Both the position numbers and the translations under genes were made by a program. The notes beneath the pieces are model-generated. The model ran no database searches, was not told the origin of the DNA, and saw nothing but the letters and a program-made list of their open reading frames with translations. From Ancylobacter novellus (GTDB lineage Bacteria; Pseudomonadota; Alphaproteobacteria; Rhizobiales; Xanthobacteraceae), in assembly GCA_003241485.1 (NCBI GenBank), contig QFQD01000030.1, positions 1-64,000 of the forward strand: a DNA stretch of 64,000 nt, in the 5' to 3' direction. This document shows positions 9,491-17,883 of this stretch, in pieces. Position 1 is the first letter of the stretch, and the number at the start of each line of letters is the position of its first letter.

Positions 9491-11026
9491 TCAGCCCGCG
9501 AGGTCGCCGACGACACGGACCCGCACGCGCAGCGGATCGCCGGGAATGTAGGACATCGGCGTGTCCTCGATGTCCAGCACGGCGAGCGTTTCCTGCGCCG
9601 CGCCGGCGGCGACGGCCTGCGCGCGGGCGGCCGCCAGCGTCTCGCCGATCGCCTGCTCGCGCGGCACGCCGTAGAAGATGCGCTCGCTCTCGCCGCTGAC
9701 CTGCGACATCGCCGCGCCCACCGCATTGGCGACGCCGGCATGCTCCACCTTGATGACGGTGGAAACGCCGGGGAGGCTGTCCGGCACCAGGAAGGCGCCC
9801 CCGCCCACGGCGATGACCGGCAGGTCGCCGCCGCTGGTCTTCATCCGGTCGACGAGATCGGCGAGCCGGCCGGCGATCCAGTCCTGCGCGGCATTGGTGA
9901 GCGCGAGCGGCACGTCCGCCAGCCGCGCGGCATCGCCGAGGTCGAGCCGGCCGAGACGGACGCCGACATCGGTGAGCGTCAGCGTGTCGCCGCCGGCCAC
10001 GCGCGCCTTCTCCAGCAGGCGGAAGCCGACGCTGTCGGGGCCGATGGCGAAGGGGTCGTCGCGCACGATGGTGCCGCCCCCCAGCGCCACCGCCACCACG
10101 TCCGGCATGCGGAAGAAGGTGCGCACGCCGCCAATGTCGACCTGCGTGTTGGCCTGGCGGGGAAAGCCGGCGCGCAGCATGCCCGCATCGGTGGTGGTGC
10201 CGCCCACATCGAGGACGACCGCGTCGGCGAGGCCGGAGAGCAGATGCGCGCCGCGCATGCTGTTAGTCGGCCCGGAGGCGAAGCACAGCACCGGGAAGCG
10301 CTCGGCCTCCTCCGCGCGCATCACCGTGCCGTCATTCTGCGTGAGGTAGAGCGGGCCTTCGAGCCCGGATTCGGCGATGGCCTGCCGGAAGGCGGCGACG
10401 GTCCGCCGCGCCAGCCCGTGCAGGGCGCTGTTGAGGATGGTGGCGTTCTCGCGCTCGATGAGGCCGATGCGGCCGAGATCGCTGGAGAGCGTCACCGTCA
10501 CCTCCGGCGCGACCTCGGCGAGAATGGCGGCCGCCTCGGTTTCGCAATCGGCGATGAGCGGGGAGAACACGGCGGTGATCGCCGCGGCGGTGATGCCGCT
10601 GTCGCGGATCGCCTCGGCCGCCCGGCGCATGCCGGCCCGGTCGAAGGCGACGATGGGCCGGCCGTCGAATTCGTGGCCGCCTTCCAGCAGGAAGAGCGGC
10701 CCGGCCACCGCGGCGCGCAGATCCTCCGGCCAGTCGGCCAGCGGAAGGATGGAGGAGGCGGCCGGCAGGCCGATGCGGATGACGGCGACGCGCGAGAGGC
10801 CGCGCCGCTCGATCACCGCATTGGTGAAATGGGTGGTACCGACCATGACGGCGCGCACATCCGGCAGCGCACCTTCCGCCCCGCCGAGCACATGCGCCAG
10901 CGCCGCCTTCACGCCCGAGGTCACGTCCGCCGTGGTCGGGGTCTTGATGGACCGCAGGATGGTGCTGCCGTCGAGCAGCACGGCGTCCGTATTGGTGCCG
11001 CCCACATCAATGCCGATGCGCTTCAT
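9491..11026 (-). CDS. Hydantoinase/oxoprolinase family protein (HyuA-like)
   Basis: A 511-residue actin-fold ATPase of the hydantoinase A/oxoprolinase family. The phosphate-1 motif KRIGIDVGGTNTDAVLLDG opens the protein; the mid-region LDVGGTTTDAGML and the late VIAVGGGAFLVP complete the ATP-binding pattern. Family members open five-membered lactam or hydantoin rings in an ATP-dependent way. It overlaps the DUF917 gene by 4 bp (ATGA). No separate HyuB subunit is seen; the short HyuA plus DUF917 pairing is a recurrent arrangement. Confidence 0.88.
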   Translation of the reverse strand: MKRIGIDVGGTNTDAVLLDGSTILRSIKTPTTADVTSGVKAALAHVLGGAEGALPDVRAVMVGTTHFTNAVIERRGLSRVAVIRIGLPAASSILPLADWPEDLRAAVAGPLFLLEGGHEFDGRPIVAFDRAGMRRAAEAIRDSGITAAAITAVFSPLIADCETEAAAILAEVAPEVTVTLSSDLGRIGLIERENATILNSALHGLARRTVAAFRQAIAESGLEGPLYLTQNDGTVMRAEEAERFPVLCFASGPTNSMRGAHLLSGLADAVVLDVGGTTTDAGMLRAGFPRQANTQVDIGGVRTFFRMPDVVAVALGGGTIVRDDPFAIGPDSVGFRLLEKARVAGGDTLTLTDVGVRLGRLDLGDAARLADVPLALTNAAQDWIAGRLADLVDRMKTSGGDLPVIAVGGGAFLVPDSLPGVSTVIKVEHAGVANAVGAAMSQVSGESERIFYGVPREQAIGETLAAARAQAVAAGAAQETLAVLDIEDTPMSYIPGDPLRVRVRVVGDLAG

Positions 11027-12105
11027 GGGGCCAGCTCCTCGAACGGGCGGTAATCGAAATCATAGCCGAAGGCGCGCGGACCCACGACCGCCAGCCCTTC
11101 CGGGCTGCGCATGATCGGGTCGGCGGCGAGCACGATCACCGCGACGCGCTGGCCGTAGCGGATCACTTCCGCGCCGATGGCCTCGGCATTCTCCTCATCG
11201 AGCACGGTGATGAGATCGGGCACCGAGGCCACCAGCGCACCGTCGCGCCGGGCGACGGAGAACTCGTTCTGGAAATCGATGAGCAGCTCCTGCCCGTGAT
11301 GCGCGCCGCTGCCCGCGAGGCGCACCGTGCCGCGCACGAAGCCGCCTTCGGTGCGGCGCGAGACGTCCTCGACCTTGCCGGTAAAGGCGAGCCGGGCATG
11401 CGCCCCGCCCGCCACCGCCGCGACCGGATCGGCGCCGGCGGCCTTGGCGGCCTGGATGGTGCGGCCGATGGCGATGGCGCGCGAGACCGAGCGCAATATG
11501 GCGTGCGCCTTCACCTCGGCGCCGGAACGCGGCGCGGTGCAGGTGCCGGCGATGGAGCCGAGCTCGACCACGATGCGCCGGCCGATCCGCTCCACCCGCG
11601 TGGCGCTTTCCGCGCGCGGGATAAGGATTTCATTGTCGCGTATGTCGGCAATGGCGAAGGGCGCCACCTTCAGCCCGCGAATGGCGAAGCTCGCCATCTG
11701 CGCCTCGGGGAAGGCGCGGCCCATCGTGTCCGCGTCCACCACGGGCAGGCCGAGTTCCATGCCCACCAGCATGGCGAAGAAGGCGTTCTCGCCGCCGATC
11801 TCGATCGACATGATGGCGTCGAAGGGCGCGCCGGTGTGCGCCTCCATGAGCCGCACGGCGCGGCAGATGGACTGCGGCTCCGGCAGGCGCTCCTTGGTCA
11901 CCAGCGGCGCGCCCATGATGCACACCACCGCCACGCGAGCGTCGTCGGCGAGGTCGTCCGGGTCGATCAGGCGGATGCGCCGGCCGCGCCGGTAATCCTC
12001 CTGCGCGCACATGAGTTCGAGATGGGGATGGTTGCCCCCGCCCGTGCCGAGCACGCCCGCGCCGATGGCGAGCGCCTCCAGTTCGTCATAGTCGAGTACA
12101 CGCAT
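11023..12105 (-). CDS. DUF917 (S-methyl-thiohydantoin desulfurase-type) family protein
   Basis: A 360-residue protein of the DUF917 family, now named for S-methyl thiohydantoin desulfurase. It begins LDYDELEALAIGAGVLGTGGG and carries IMSIEIGGENAFFA and VVDADTMGRAFPE, typical of the N-terminal domain, then a beta-rich C-terminal half. Family proteins act beside HyuA partners on hydantoin-like rings. It is coupled to the downstream hyuA-like gene and follows the ABC ATPase remnant by 24 bp, so one long minus-strand operon (16659 to 8400) is likely. The substrate cannot be read from sequence. Confidence 0.85.
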   Translation of the reverse strand: MRVLDYDELEALAIGAGVLGTGGGNHPHLELMCAQEDYRRGRRIRLIDPDDLADDARVAVVCIMGAPLVTKERLPEPQSICRAVRLMEAHTGAPFDAIMSIEIGGENAFFAMLVGMELGLPVVDADTMGRAFPEAQMASFAIRGLKVAPFAIADIRDNEILIPRAESATRVERIGRRIVVELGSIAGTCTAPRSGAEVKAHAILRSVSRAIAIGRTIQAAKAAGADPVAAVAGGAHARLAFTGKVEDVSRRTEGGFVRGTVRLAGSGAHHGQELLIDFQNEFSVARRDGALVASVPDLITVLDEENAEAIGAEVIRYGQRVAVIVLAADPIMRSPEGLAVVGPRAFGYDFDYRPFEELAP

Positions 12106-12129
12106 GGAAAGGGTGCCCTTGAAGGGGGA

Positions 12130-13111
12130 TCAGGCGTCGACCAGCCACACGGACTGGCTCGGCCAGGAGAAGACGGCGTCGGCGCCGCGCTCGGGCGCGG
12201 GCAGCGCGGCGCTCTGGTGTGCGGTGATGCGCTGCCCGTTCGGCAGGCGGCCGACGATCTGCTGCACCGCGCCGGAGAACATGATCTCCTCGACATGCGC
12301 GGTGAGGCGCCCGTCATGGCTTTCCGGCGCGGTGGCGCCGACGGCGATGGTTTCCGGGCGCACCACCAGCGCCACGGCGGCACCGGCGGCCCGGCCGCCG
12401 CGCTGCGCCGGATTGAGGAAGAGGGCGAGCGGCAGGCCCTGCGCCTCGATCCGGCCATCCGTGCCCAGCCGCGCCTCGAACAGATTGGCATTGCCGACGA
12501 AATCCGCGACGAAACGCGTGGCCGGGCGGCGGTAGAGGTTCTCCGGCGTGTCGAACTGCTCCAGCGCGCCGCCATTCATCACCGCGATGCGGTCGGAGAG
12601 GGTGAGCGCCTCTTCCTGGTCGTGGGTGACGGCGACGAAGGTGAGGCCGAGGTCGCGGTGGATGGTCTTCAGCTCCGCCTGCATCTGCTTGCGCAGCTTG
12701 AGGTCCAGCGCGCCGAGCGGTTCGTCGAGCAGCAGCACCGCCGGGCGCACGATGAGCGCGCGCCCCAGCGCCACGCGCTGGGCCTGCCCGCCGGAAATCT
12801 GGCTGACGCGGCGCGCGCCGAAGCCCTTCAGATTGACCAGGCGGGAACAGCGCGTAATCCTGGAACACCATCGCGGTGTCGCGCTCATAGGGCGCGGCGC
12901 TGGCCACCGAGACGCCGTCGATCAGCACGTCGCCCGAAGTGGGCGTCACGAAGCCGGAGATCATGCGCAGCAGCGTGGACTTGCCGCAGCCGGAGGGTCC
13001 GAGAATGGTGACGAAGGCGCCGCGCGGTATCTCCATAGAGACCTCGCGCACGGCGGTGGAGGCGCCATAGACCTTGCTGACGGCCCGCAGTTCCACGCAC
13101 TCATCGGTCAC
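12130..13111 (-). pseudogene. Pot-type ABC transporter ATPase, broken by an internal frame-shifting deletion
   Basis: The ATPase of the adjacent importer. The N-terminal frame (GTG start at 13111, overlapping the permease stop) encodes Walker A GPSGCGKST and the Q-loop MVFQDYALFP. At about 12841-12846 it runs out of frame. The other frame carries LVNLKGFGARRVSQ, signature SGGQAQRVALGRAL, Walker B LLLDEPLGALD, the switch His in VAVTHDQEE and a TOBE-like C terminus to 12130. About 30-35 residues normally between Q-loop and signature (the 'HxTVxEN' stretch) are missing. Total length is about 327 codons against about 360 for the family. Either a true null allele or an assembly error. Confidence 0.85.
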
Positions 13112-13905
13112 GGCTCGCTTTCGCGCCGGCTCTGGCCGAGGATCCATATCTGCGCGGCGACGCTGACAGCGAGCGTCACCAGGATCACCACGGCGGAGAG
13201 CGCGTAGATCTTGGGGGAGATGACCTGCCGTAGCGAGGTCCAGATGGCGATGGGCAGGGTTTCGGTGAAGCCGGCCATGAACCAGGCCACGACGAACTCG
13301 CCGAAGGCATCGGTGAAGGCCAGCAGCAGCACCGCGACGAGCGCCGGGGCGATCAGCGGCAGCACCACCTCGCGGAAGGTGACGAACTCGTTCGCGCCGA
13401 GATTCATCGCCGCCTCGATATAGCTGCGCCGGAAGCCGAGAAAGCGCGAATAGAGCATCAAGGTCGCGTAGCTCGACGTCATCGTCGTGTGCGCCAGCAC
13501 GATGGCCGGCGGGCCGACGAGATCGGGCGCGGCGCGGAACAGCACGACGAGGCCGAGACCGAGCACCAGCTGCGGCAGCACCACCGGCCCGAGCACGAGG
13601 CAGAGCACCAGCGATTTCATCCGCACCGGCCGCCAGGCCAGCACCATGGCGGCGGGCATGGCGAGCGCGGTGGAGAGCACCGCCGCCAGCAGCGCGAGCC
13701 GGATGCTGGTGAGCAGCGAGCTGACGAGCCGGGTATCCCCGAGGCTTGCCGCGAACCAGCCCGTGGTGAAGCCGTCCAGCGGCAGGCCGGGGATTGCCTT
13801 CGCGTCGAAGGCGAACAGCACGATCACCACGATCGGCAGATAGAGGAAGGCGTAGAGCAGCACCGAATAGGCCGGCAGCGCCCAGCCGAAAGAGAGGCGG
13901 TTCAC
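13108..13905 (-). CDS. ABC transporter permease (PotC-like)
   Basis: Inner-membrane permease of about 265 residues with six predicted helices and the ATPase-coupling EAA loop EAAMNLGANEFVTFREVVLP. I choose the GTG at 13905 because it overlaps the stop of the preceding permease (GTGA), the same coupling used by the ATPase gene at 13108-13111. It forms the heterodimeric channel with the next protein. The cognate ATPase gene is broken, so activity would need another Pot-type ATPase, for instance the one at 36376. Confidence 0.88.
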   Translation of the reverse strand: MNRLSFGWALPAYSVLLYAFLYLPIVVIVLFAFDAKAIPGLPLDGFTTGWFAASLGDTRLVSSLLTSIRLALLAAVLSTALAMPAAMVLAWRPVRMKSLVLCLVLGPVVLPQLVLGLGLVVLFRAAPDLVGPPAIVLAHTTMTSSYATLMLYSRFLGFRRSYIEAAMNLGANEFVTFREVVLPLIAPALVAVLLLAFTDAFGEFVVAWFMAGFTETLPIAIWTSLRQVISPKIYALSAVVILVTLAVSVAAQIWILGQSRRESEP

Positions 13906-14789
13906 GAGCCGGCCTCCCCGCTGGCGCGCCGGATCCATTTCATCGACAGCGCCAGCGCGGCGAAGACGAGGACGAGAAGCACCACGGCCATGGCCGCGCC
14001 GCTCGGCCAGTCCAGCCGGCGCTGGAACTCGTCCTGGATCACCTGCGAGAACATCAGCTGCTTGCCGCCGCCGAGCAGCGCGGGAGTGACGAATTCGCCG
14101 AGCCCGAAGACGAAGCAGAACACCGCGCCGACCACCAGCCCCGGCGCCGACAGGGGCAGGATCACCTCGAAGAAGGTGCGGGTGGGGCTGGCATTGAGGT
14201 CCATCGCCGCGTCGATCCAGCTGTCATGGATGTTGCTGATGGCGGCGTAGAGCGGCAGCACATAGAGCGGGAGATAGGCGTAGATCAGCCCGATCGCCGT
14301 CGAGACCGGCGAATAGAGCAGGAAGCTCAGCGGCTCGTGGGTGAGGCCGAGCGCCATCACCGCCTGGTTGATGACGCCGCGTTCGCCCAGCAGCAGCCGC
14401 CAGGCCGCCACGCGCATGACGATGCTGACCCAGAACGGCGCGATCACCGCCACCAGCAGCAGCCCCCGCCAGCGTCCCGCCTTCTTGGCGATGAAATAGG
14501 CGACGGGATAAGCGAGAATTGCGCAGGCGACGGTGACGAAGGCCGCCGTCTCCAGCGAGAGCAGCAGCGCCCGCCAGATCGCCGGCCGGGCGAAGATCGC
14601 GGCGTAATTGTCGAAGGTGAAGTCGGGGATCAGCCTGTAGTTCTTGCTGCGCCAGAAGCTGAGCCCGACGATCAGCGCGACGGGCACGACGAAGAACACG
14701 ATCTGCCACAGCACCAGCGGCAGCAGCCCGGCGGTCGGCAGCAGCGCCGTGAGGGAGATGCGCCGCCGCGCGGGTCCGGGCATCGCCAT
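13902..14789 (-). CDS. ABC transporter permease (PotB-like)
   Basis: Inner-membrane permease of about 295 residues, with six helices and the EAA-type loop DAAMDLNASPTRTFFEVILP. N-terminal segment WQIVFFVVPVALIVGLSFW is typical of spermidine/putrescine-family PotB. ATG at 14789 overlaps the racemase stop; a GTG one codon upstream is equally placed. With the PotC-like partner and the binding protein at 15532 it makes an importer for a small nitrogenous compound. The neighbouring racemase, DUF917 and HyuA genes suggest a hydantoin or ureide rather than a polyamine (inference). Confidence 0.88.
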   Translation of the reverse strand: MAMPGPARRRISLTALLPTAGLLPLVLWQIVFFVVPVALIVGLSFWRSKNYRLIPDFTFDNYAAIFARPAIWRALLLSLETAAFVTVACAILAYPVAYFIAKKAGRWRGLLLVAVIAPFWVSIVMRVAAWRLLLGERGVINQAVMALGLTHEPLSFLLYSPVSTAIGLIYAYLPLYVLPLYAAISNIHDSWIDAAMDLNASPTRTFFEVILPLSAPGLVVGAVFCFVFGLGEFVTPALLGGGKQLMFSQVIQDEFQRRLDWPSGAAMAVVLLVLVFAALALSMKWIRRASGEAGS

Positions 14790-15520
14790 CACGCGAAGGC
14801 GTATTCGTCGCGGGCGAAGGCCGGCGTGGGATAAGCGAGCTTGGACGGCTTCAGGCCGGTCGCCACCATGGCGCGGGCGAAATGCAGCGCCACCTTGCCG
14901 GGGTCGATCACCGGGATCGCCGCGCCGAAATGGCGGTGCAGCGCTTCTTCCACCGCCTGCGCCATGTCGAAGCCGGTGCCGGTGCAGCCCATGACGAACG
15001 CCTCCGCCCCATCGCGCTCCACCGCGTCGATGCTCTCCGCGATGATATGGGCGAGGCAGCCCTCGTCCAGCGCCAGCACGCTGGCCCCGGCCGCCCGCAC
15101 CGAAGCGAGGTTGCGCTCCAGCCCGTAGCGGGCCACGACGCGGCGGATCAGCGGGAACAGTGGCTTCTCGGTGATGAACACGGTGAAGCGGTTGGACAGC
15201 ATCGCCGCCATGTGCAGTGCGGCTTCGCCCTCGCCGACGATGGGGATGGATACCAGTTCGCGCGCGCCCGCCAGGCCGGGATCGGTGAAGCAGGCGATGG
15301 TGCAGGCATCCACCCCGTCCGCCTCGGCCTCGCGGGCGAGCCGCATCACTTCCGGCGCGGCCAGCGCGGAATCGAACTCCGCCTCGATCGAGTTGGTGCC
15401 GCGTCCCAGCGGCACCGCGGAAATCTCGACACCCTCGCCGGCGAAGGAGCGGTACTCGGCTTCCGCCTTGCCCACCAGCTCCTTGGAATCCAGCACCGGC
15501 ACGATCACGCGAATATGCAT
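14789..15520 (-). CDS. Asp/Glu/hydantoin racemase family protein
   Basis: A 243-residue cofactor-independent racemase with the two catalytic cysteines in place: Cys77 in IACFTDPGL and Cys179 in VMGCTGTG. The N terminus MHIRVIVPVLDSK and the length fit hydantoin or allantoin racemases (HyuE type). In this setting it may racemise allantoin or a 5-substituted hydantoin so that a stereospecific hydrolase can use both forms. The frame is open upstream into the binding-protein gene, but the ATG at 15520 matches the family N terminus. Its stop overlaps the permease start. Confidence 0.87.
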   Translation of the reverse strand: MHIRVIVPVLDSKELVGKAEAEYRSFAGEGVEISAVPLGRGTNSIEAEFDSALAAPEVMRLAREAEADGVDACTIACFTDPGLAGARELVSIPIVGEGEAALHMAAMLSNRFTVFITEKPLFPLIRRVVARYGLERNLASVRAAGASVLALDEGCLAHIIAESIDAVERDGAEAFVMGCTGTGFDMAQAVEEALHRHFGAAIPVIDPGKVALHFARAMVATGLKPSKLAYPTPAFARDEYAFA

Positions 15521-15531
15521 CGGACGGCGCC

Positions 15532-16659
15532 TCAGCCCATCTTGAAGGTTTGCCAGGCGTCCGCCCAGGCGTTCTCGTCGACCGGCGCCAGGCTCATCTG
15601 GCAGTTGGCGACCCATTCCTCCATCTTGTCGAGGCCGAGCGCCTTCACCTGCTCGGGGGTCAGCAGGTCCTTCACCTTGGAATTGGTGACGGCGAACTTG
15701 TCGGCGCCCCAGGCCAGCTGCTTCATCGCCTTGGCGCTGGTCATGTAGTCGAGATAGGCCATGGCCGAGGCGAGATGCTCGGTGCCGCGCACGATCTGCA
15801 GCGTCTCCATCCACATGGCGCCGCCCTGCTTGGGGATGGACAGTTCGACATTGGCGCCGGCAAGGCGGGCGGTGGTGCGGACATTGTCGCTGGAGGAGCC
15901 CCACACCATCCACGCCTCGCGGTTGGTGAGGTCGGACTTCACCGTGCCCATGTCGGCCTGCAGCGCGCGCATGTTCGGGCGGAAGGCGATCATCTTGTCG
16001 AGGATCTTCTGCAGCGCCTCGCCGGTGGCTTCCTCGGGCTTTTCCTGGCCGAGCCACTTGCCGGTCATCCAGAGATAAAGCTCGGGCCAGTCGATGATCT
16101 CGACGCGGTTCTTGAGCGCGGGATCCCACGCCAGCTCGGCATTGGACGCCGCCTCGGCGGAGATCTTGTCCGGCCAGTAGACGAAGCCGTTCACGCCGAA
16201 GCGGGTCGGGATCGAATAGACCTTGCCGTCATAGATGGTCTCGGGACGGTTGCGGAAGGCGGGCAGCGTCTCCTCGAGCGAGGGGAGCTTGGCGGTGTCG
16301 ATCGGCAGAGTGAGGCCGGCGGCGGCGAATTTCGAGGTCCACACCGCATCGGGATTGATCACGTCGAACTTGGTGGTGCCGGCCTGCACGAGGCTCAGCT
16401 GCGCGCCATTGCTCTCGGCTTCCTTGATGTTCAGCTCGACGCCGGTCAGCTCGGTGAAGCCGCGCATCAGCTCCGGGTCGTTATAGCCGGCCCAGGCGAG
16501 CACGTTCAGCGGGCCGGTGAGCTTCTTGTCGCCGGCATAGGCGGGGCGGGTGAAATCCACCTGGCTCGCAATGGTCGCGAACATCGCCGCCTGCGCGCCG
16601 AAGCGCAGCACGTCGCGGCGGGTGGGCGAAAGGTGAGTGAGCAGGCGAGACCCGGACAT
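15532..16659 (-). CDS. ABC transporter periplasmic binding protein (PotD-like), Tat-exported
   Basis: Extracellular solute-binding protein family 1/PotD type, 375 residues. The N terminus has a twin-arginine signal (SPTRRDVLRFGAQAAM) and an AYAG cleavage region. The mature part begins with LNVLAWAGYNDPELMRGF and includes MWMETLQIVRGTEH and late CQMSLAPVDENAWADAW. It is first of the minus-strand operon that continues with racemase, permeases, ATPase remnant, DUF917 and HyuA. It is divergent from a LuxR regulator, so ligand import and catabolism are probably controlled together. Confidence 0.9.
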   Translation of the reverse strand: MSGSRLLTHLSPTRRDVLRFGAQAAMFATIASQVDFTRPAYAGDKKLTGPLNVLAWAGYNDPELMRGFTELTGVELNIKEAESNGAQLSLVQAGTTKFDVINPDAVWTSKFAAAGLTLPIDTAKLPSLEETLPAFRNRPETIYDGKVYSIPTRFGVNGFVYWPDKISAEAASNAELAWDPALKNRVEIIDWPELYLWMTGKWLGQEKPEEATGEALQKILDKMIAFRPNMRALQADMGTVKSDLTNREAWMVWGSSSDNVRTTARLAGANVELSIPKQGGAMWMETLQIVRGTEHLASAMAYLDYMTSAKAMKQLAWGADKFAVTNSKVKDLLTPEQVKALGLDKMEEWVANCQMSLAPVDENAWADAWQTFKMG

Positions 16660-16744
16660 GCGACCATTCCCTCTTGGAGCGGCGTATGACTACCATCGCA
16701 GCTCATGGCCGATGTATAAGGCGCGGTGTGGCGGCTCTTCCATA

Positions 16745-16758
16745 GTGACCGCAGTCAC
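16745..16758. promoter_or_regulatory. Palindromic operator candidate between divergent SBP and luxR-type genes
   Basis: A perfect 5+4+5 inverted repeat (GTGAC-CGCA-GTCAC) in the 176-bp gap between the binding-protein gene and the divergent LuxR-type regulator. The position suits a regulator-binding site for both directions. The arms are short, so chance is not excluded. Confidence 0.35.
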
Positions 16759-16835
16759 CGCCTGCCGCCGTCGCACCCGCCCGTGGCACGGTTTCTGCCT
16801 CTGGAGAGGGCCGCAACAACAGGGAGCCGGCCTTT

Positions 16836-17861
16836 ATGGGACGCCACGGACGCGCCTACGATCTGCCGGCCGGATTCGGCCGGGACCTGGCGCGCGTGTT
16901 CTCCCTCGTTGGCCGCGACGACTTCTATGAAAGCGTGATCGACGCCGTCGCGCCGCTGATTGCGTGCGATTTCTGGATCATGGCGCGCTACGAGACGGCG
17001 GCGCAACCCCGCATCCTCTCCGAATCCGGCATGGCGCCGCGTGCCAAGTCGGCCTATGCCGACAAGCTCTGGCGGCTCGACCCGCTGGCGCGCGCCCCCT
17101 TCGCCGGGGAGGGCCACCGCGCCATCAGCCTGCGCACCCTGTGTGCGGACGGCCCGCTCGACCGCACCTATGCGCGCTATCTCGACGTCGATCTCGGCAT
17201 TGTCGACGAGCTCGCTCTGCTGCTGCCGCTGAACGAGCACAGCTTTCTGGCTTTGTGCCTCGACCGGCACCGGGAGGCCTTTGACGAGGGCGAGCTGCGC
17301 CTTGCCTCCGAAATGCTCGACATCCTGCTGGAAATGCACCGCCAGCATGTGACGCGCACGGTGGAGCGGCAGGTGGCGCGCAGCGCCGTGCTCTCCGGCG
17401 GGGCGCCGGCGGAAATCCTCATCCTCACCGCCAATGGCGCCCGGCTGTTCCAGTCCGAGGGCTGGGCGGAGGCGGCGCGGCAGGCCTTCGACCGCGCGGT
17501 GATGCCGGCACATCTGGCTTCCACCGATCGGCATGTCATCCCCGCCAATGGCGGCTGGTGCCTGTTCCGGCCGGACTGCGAAGGCGCGGATGCGGTGCTG
17601 CACGACGCGCGCATCTTCATCCTGCGCAAGGAGGCGCAGGATTTTCGCAGCCGCCTCGACCGGCTGGCGCGCCTTTACGGACTGACCGAGCGGCAGAAGC
17701 AGATCGTGCAGCTCTCCTTCGAGGGCCACCACAACGCGTCCATCGCCGGGCTGCTCAACATTTCCGTCGGCGGCGTGAAGAACCACAAGCTGCGGATCTA
17801 CGACAAGCTCGACATCACCAGCGAACGCGAATTGCTGCCGGCGTTCCTGATGAGCCTGTGA
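16836..17861 (+). CDS. LuxR family transcriptional regulator
   Basis: A 341-residue one-component regulator. Residues about 275-330 form a LuxR/FixJ helix-turn-helix (LTERQKQIVQLSFEGHHN, then LLNISVGGVKNHKLRIYDKL). The N-terminal about 200 residues are an uncharacterised sensory region without a recognisable receiver or autoinducer-binding signature. A GGGAG lies about 11 bp before the ATG. It is divergent from the binding-protein operon and so probably its regulator, perhaps responding to a purine- or hydantoin-derived ligand. It is convergent with the RND permease gene, with 19 bp between. Confidence 0.85.
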   Translation: MGRHGRAYDLPAGFGRDLARVFSLVGRDDFYESVIDAVAPLIACDFWIMARYETAAQPRILSESGMAPRAKSAYADKLWRLDPLARAPFAGEGHRAISLRTLCADGPLDRTYARYLDVDLGIVDELALLLPLNEHSFLALCLDRHREAFDEGELRLASEMLDILLEMHRQHVTRTVERQVARSAVLSGGAPAEILILTANGARLFQSEGWAEAARQAFDRAVMPAHLASTDRHVIPANGGWCLFRPDCEGADAVLHDARIFILRKEAQDFRSRLDRLARLYGLTERQKQIVQLSFEGHHNASIAGLLNISVGGVKNHKLRIYDKLDITSERELLPAFLMSL

Positions 17862-17883
17862 CGGCGCTGCCCGCCCTCCGTCA
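17859..17883. terminator. Short hairpin shared by convergent gene ends
   Basis: Inverted repeat TGACGG / CCGTCA whose outer ends are the stop codons of the LuxR gene and of the RND permease. No U-run is present, so it is only a terminator-like structure. Confidence 0.3.
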
